Positions 5,760-5,941 of a DNA stretch of 5,941 bases are shown in pieces. The stretch's first letter is position 1. Every line of letters starts with the position of its first letter. The position numbers and the translations under genes are program-made. The stretch covers positions 1 through 5,941 of the forward strand of contig JAPLZH010000038.1 of NCBI GenBank assembly GCA_026395105.1. Direction: 5' to 3'. This stretch comes from Candidatus Tayloriibacteriota bacterium. Its GTDB lineage: Bacteria; Patescibacteriota; Minisyncoccia; Phycocordibacterales; PALSA-1337. The notes beneath the pieces are model-generated. The model was not told the DNA's origin and searched no databases. It was given only the letters and a program-made list of their open reading frames with translations.

Positions 5760-5781
5760 GACATATAGTATCACTATAGTA
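5760..5781 (-). repeat. Tandem 11-bp repeat on the TrmB-like 2 promoter (candidate operator)
   Basis: On the minus strand TACTATAGTGA (5781-5771) is followed directly by TACTATATGTC (5770-5760), a perfect 7-bp direct repeat (TACTATA) at 11-bp spacing. ACTATAGT inside the first unit is also an 8-bp palindrome. A looser third unit, TGCATTAATCC (5792-5782), lies upstream. The arrangement matches the array before SBP2 (3421-3475) in period and in the T(A/G)CTA core. Confidence 0.5.
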
Positions 5782-5793
5782 GGATTAATGCAA
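5765..5793 (-). promoter_or_regulatory. Promoter of TrmB-like 2, predicted leaderless
   Basis: TTGCAT (5793-5788, 4/6 of consensus), a 17-bp spacer and TACTAT (5770-5765, 4/6) place transcription start at about 5758, the second in-frame ATG. An overlapping better -10, TATAGT (5778-5773, 5/6), would start at about 5766, two bases before ATG 5764, but it has no good -35. Either choice gives an mRNA with almost no leader. Confidence 0.45.
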
Positions 5794-5889
5794 TATGAAT
5801 AAAAGTAACCCCTCACACCCCTTTTAAGTAAGCCGTCATCGTGCTTTCTGGTACTGTGTATAACAACACAAGTATTCATCTAGCCACCA

Positions 5890-5898
5890 TGGTAGAAT
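5890..5898 (+). promoter_or_regulatory. Possible extended -10 promoter at the right edge
   Basis: TGG directly before TAGAAT (5893-5898, 5/6 of TATAAT) makes an extended -10 element. The predicted start near 5905 lies four bases before ATG 5909. The -10 box overlaps an 8-bp palindrome, ACCATGGT (5886-5893). There is no clear -35. Confidence 0.3.
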
Positions 5899-5908
5899 AC
5901 ATGACGTA

Positions 5909-5941
5909 ATGAGACTAACTGACATTGAAATTAAAGCTAGG
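5909..5941 (+). CDS. Possible start of a gene running off the window
   Basis: An ATG at 5909 opens a frame of 11 codons (MRLTDIEIKAR) that is still open at the window end. The only supports are the extended -10-like box just upstream and the divergent spacing from TrmB-like 2 (about 150 bases). Eleven residues are too few to assign a family. Confidence 0.3.
   Translation, partial: MRLTDIEIKAR

Noticed and set aside
5769..5774. TATCAC as half of the Thermococcales glycolytic motif (TATCAC-N5-GTGATA) recognised by a TrmB relative.
   Set aside because: The second half is missing; the bases are better explained by the 11-bp tandem repeat.
5801..5831. AAAAG...CTTTT inverted repeat and two CCCCT runs in the region upstream of TrmB-like 2, as a terminator or G-quadruplex.
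   Set aside because: The arms are only 5 bp with a loop of about 15 bases, there is no T run, and only two G runs are present on the minus strand.
1..5941. tRNA, rRNA, CRISPR array, insertion sequence or prophage genes.
   Set aside because: I saw no cloverleaf, no spaced identical repeats of CRISPR size, no transposase or integrase motif and no terminal inverted repeats.

Overview
The window looks like a bacterial chromosome fragment, most plausibly from a Patescibacteria (CPR)-type or similar small-genome lineage. It is moderately AT-rich with compact gene spacing. It carries two Rho-independent terminators (433-468 and 4928-4958), which argues for Bacteria. It also encodes two TrmB-family regulators, a family common in Archaea and, as I recall, in Patescibacteria. 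No start codon has a convincing Shine-Dalgarno sequence at normal spacing. Several genes have a -10-like box so close to the ATG that the mRNA would be leaderless or nearly so. The taxonomic call is inference: no rRNA or other marker gene is present.

Layout, left to right. Positions 1-137 are AT-rich and hold nothing I can identify. At 138-410 is a small unrecognised Trp/Tyr/Gly-rich ORF ending in a strong terminator. At 507-1373 is livM, a branched-chain amino-acid-type ABC permease. Eleven bases later comes a membrane-tethered LivJ/LivK-type substrate-binding protein (SBP1, 1385-2518). Facing it, tail to tail with a 24-base gap, is TrmB-like regulator 1 (3307-2543, minus). Its promoter region is shared divergently with a second, diverged tethered binding protein (SBP2, 3481-4581). 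A small coiled-coil protein (4622-4909) follows, then a terminator. TrmB-like regulator 2 (5758-4979, minus) faces that pair. At the right edge a new plus-strand gene may begin at 5909.

How it may work together (inference). The region reads as two modules of the form 'binding protein, then a convergent TrmB-like regulator', served by one LivM permease. No livH, livG or livF is present, so the partner permease and ATPases must be encoded elsewhere if this is a working importer. SBP1 keeps the two-cysteine arrangement of classical Leu/Ile/Val-binding proteins. SBP2 has no cysteine and a changed pocket loop, so it probably binds something else.

The regulatory DNA is the most unusual part. A run of 11-bp-phased T(A/G)CTA-type repeats leads into the SBP2 start, and a closely similar 11-bp tandem pair sits on the regulator 2 promoter. 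The regulator 1 promoter instead overlaps a perfect 7-bp-arm inverted repeat. This suggests regulator 2 controls both itself and SBP2, while regulator 1 controls itself.
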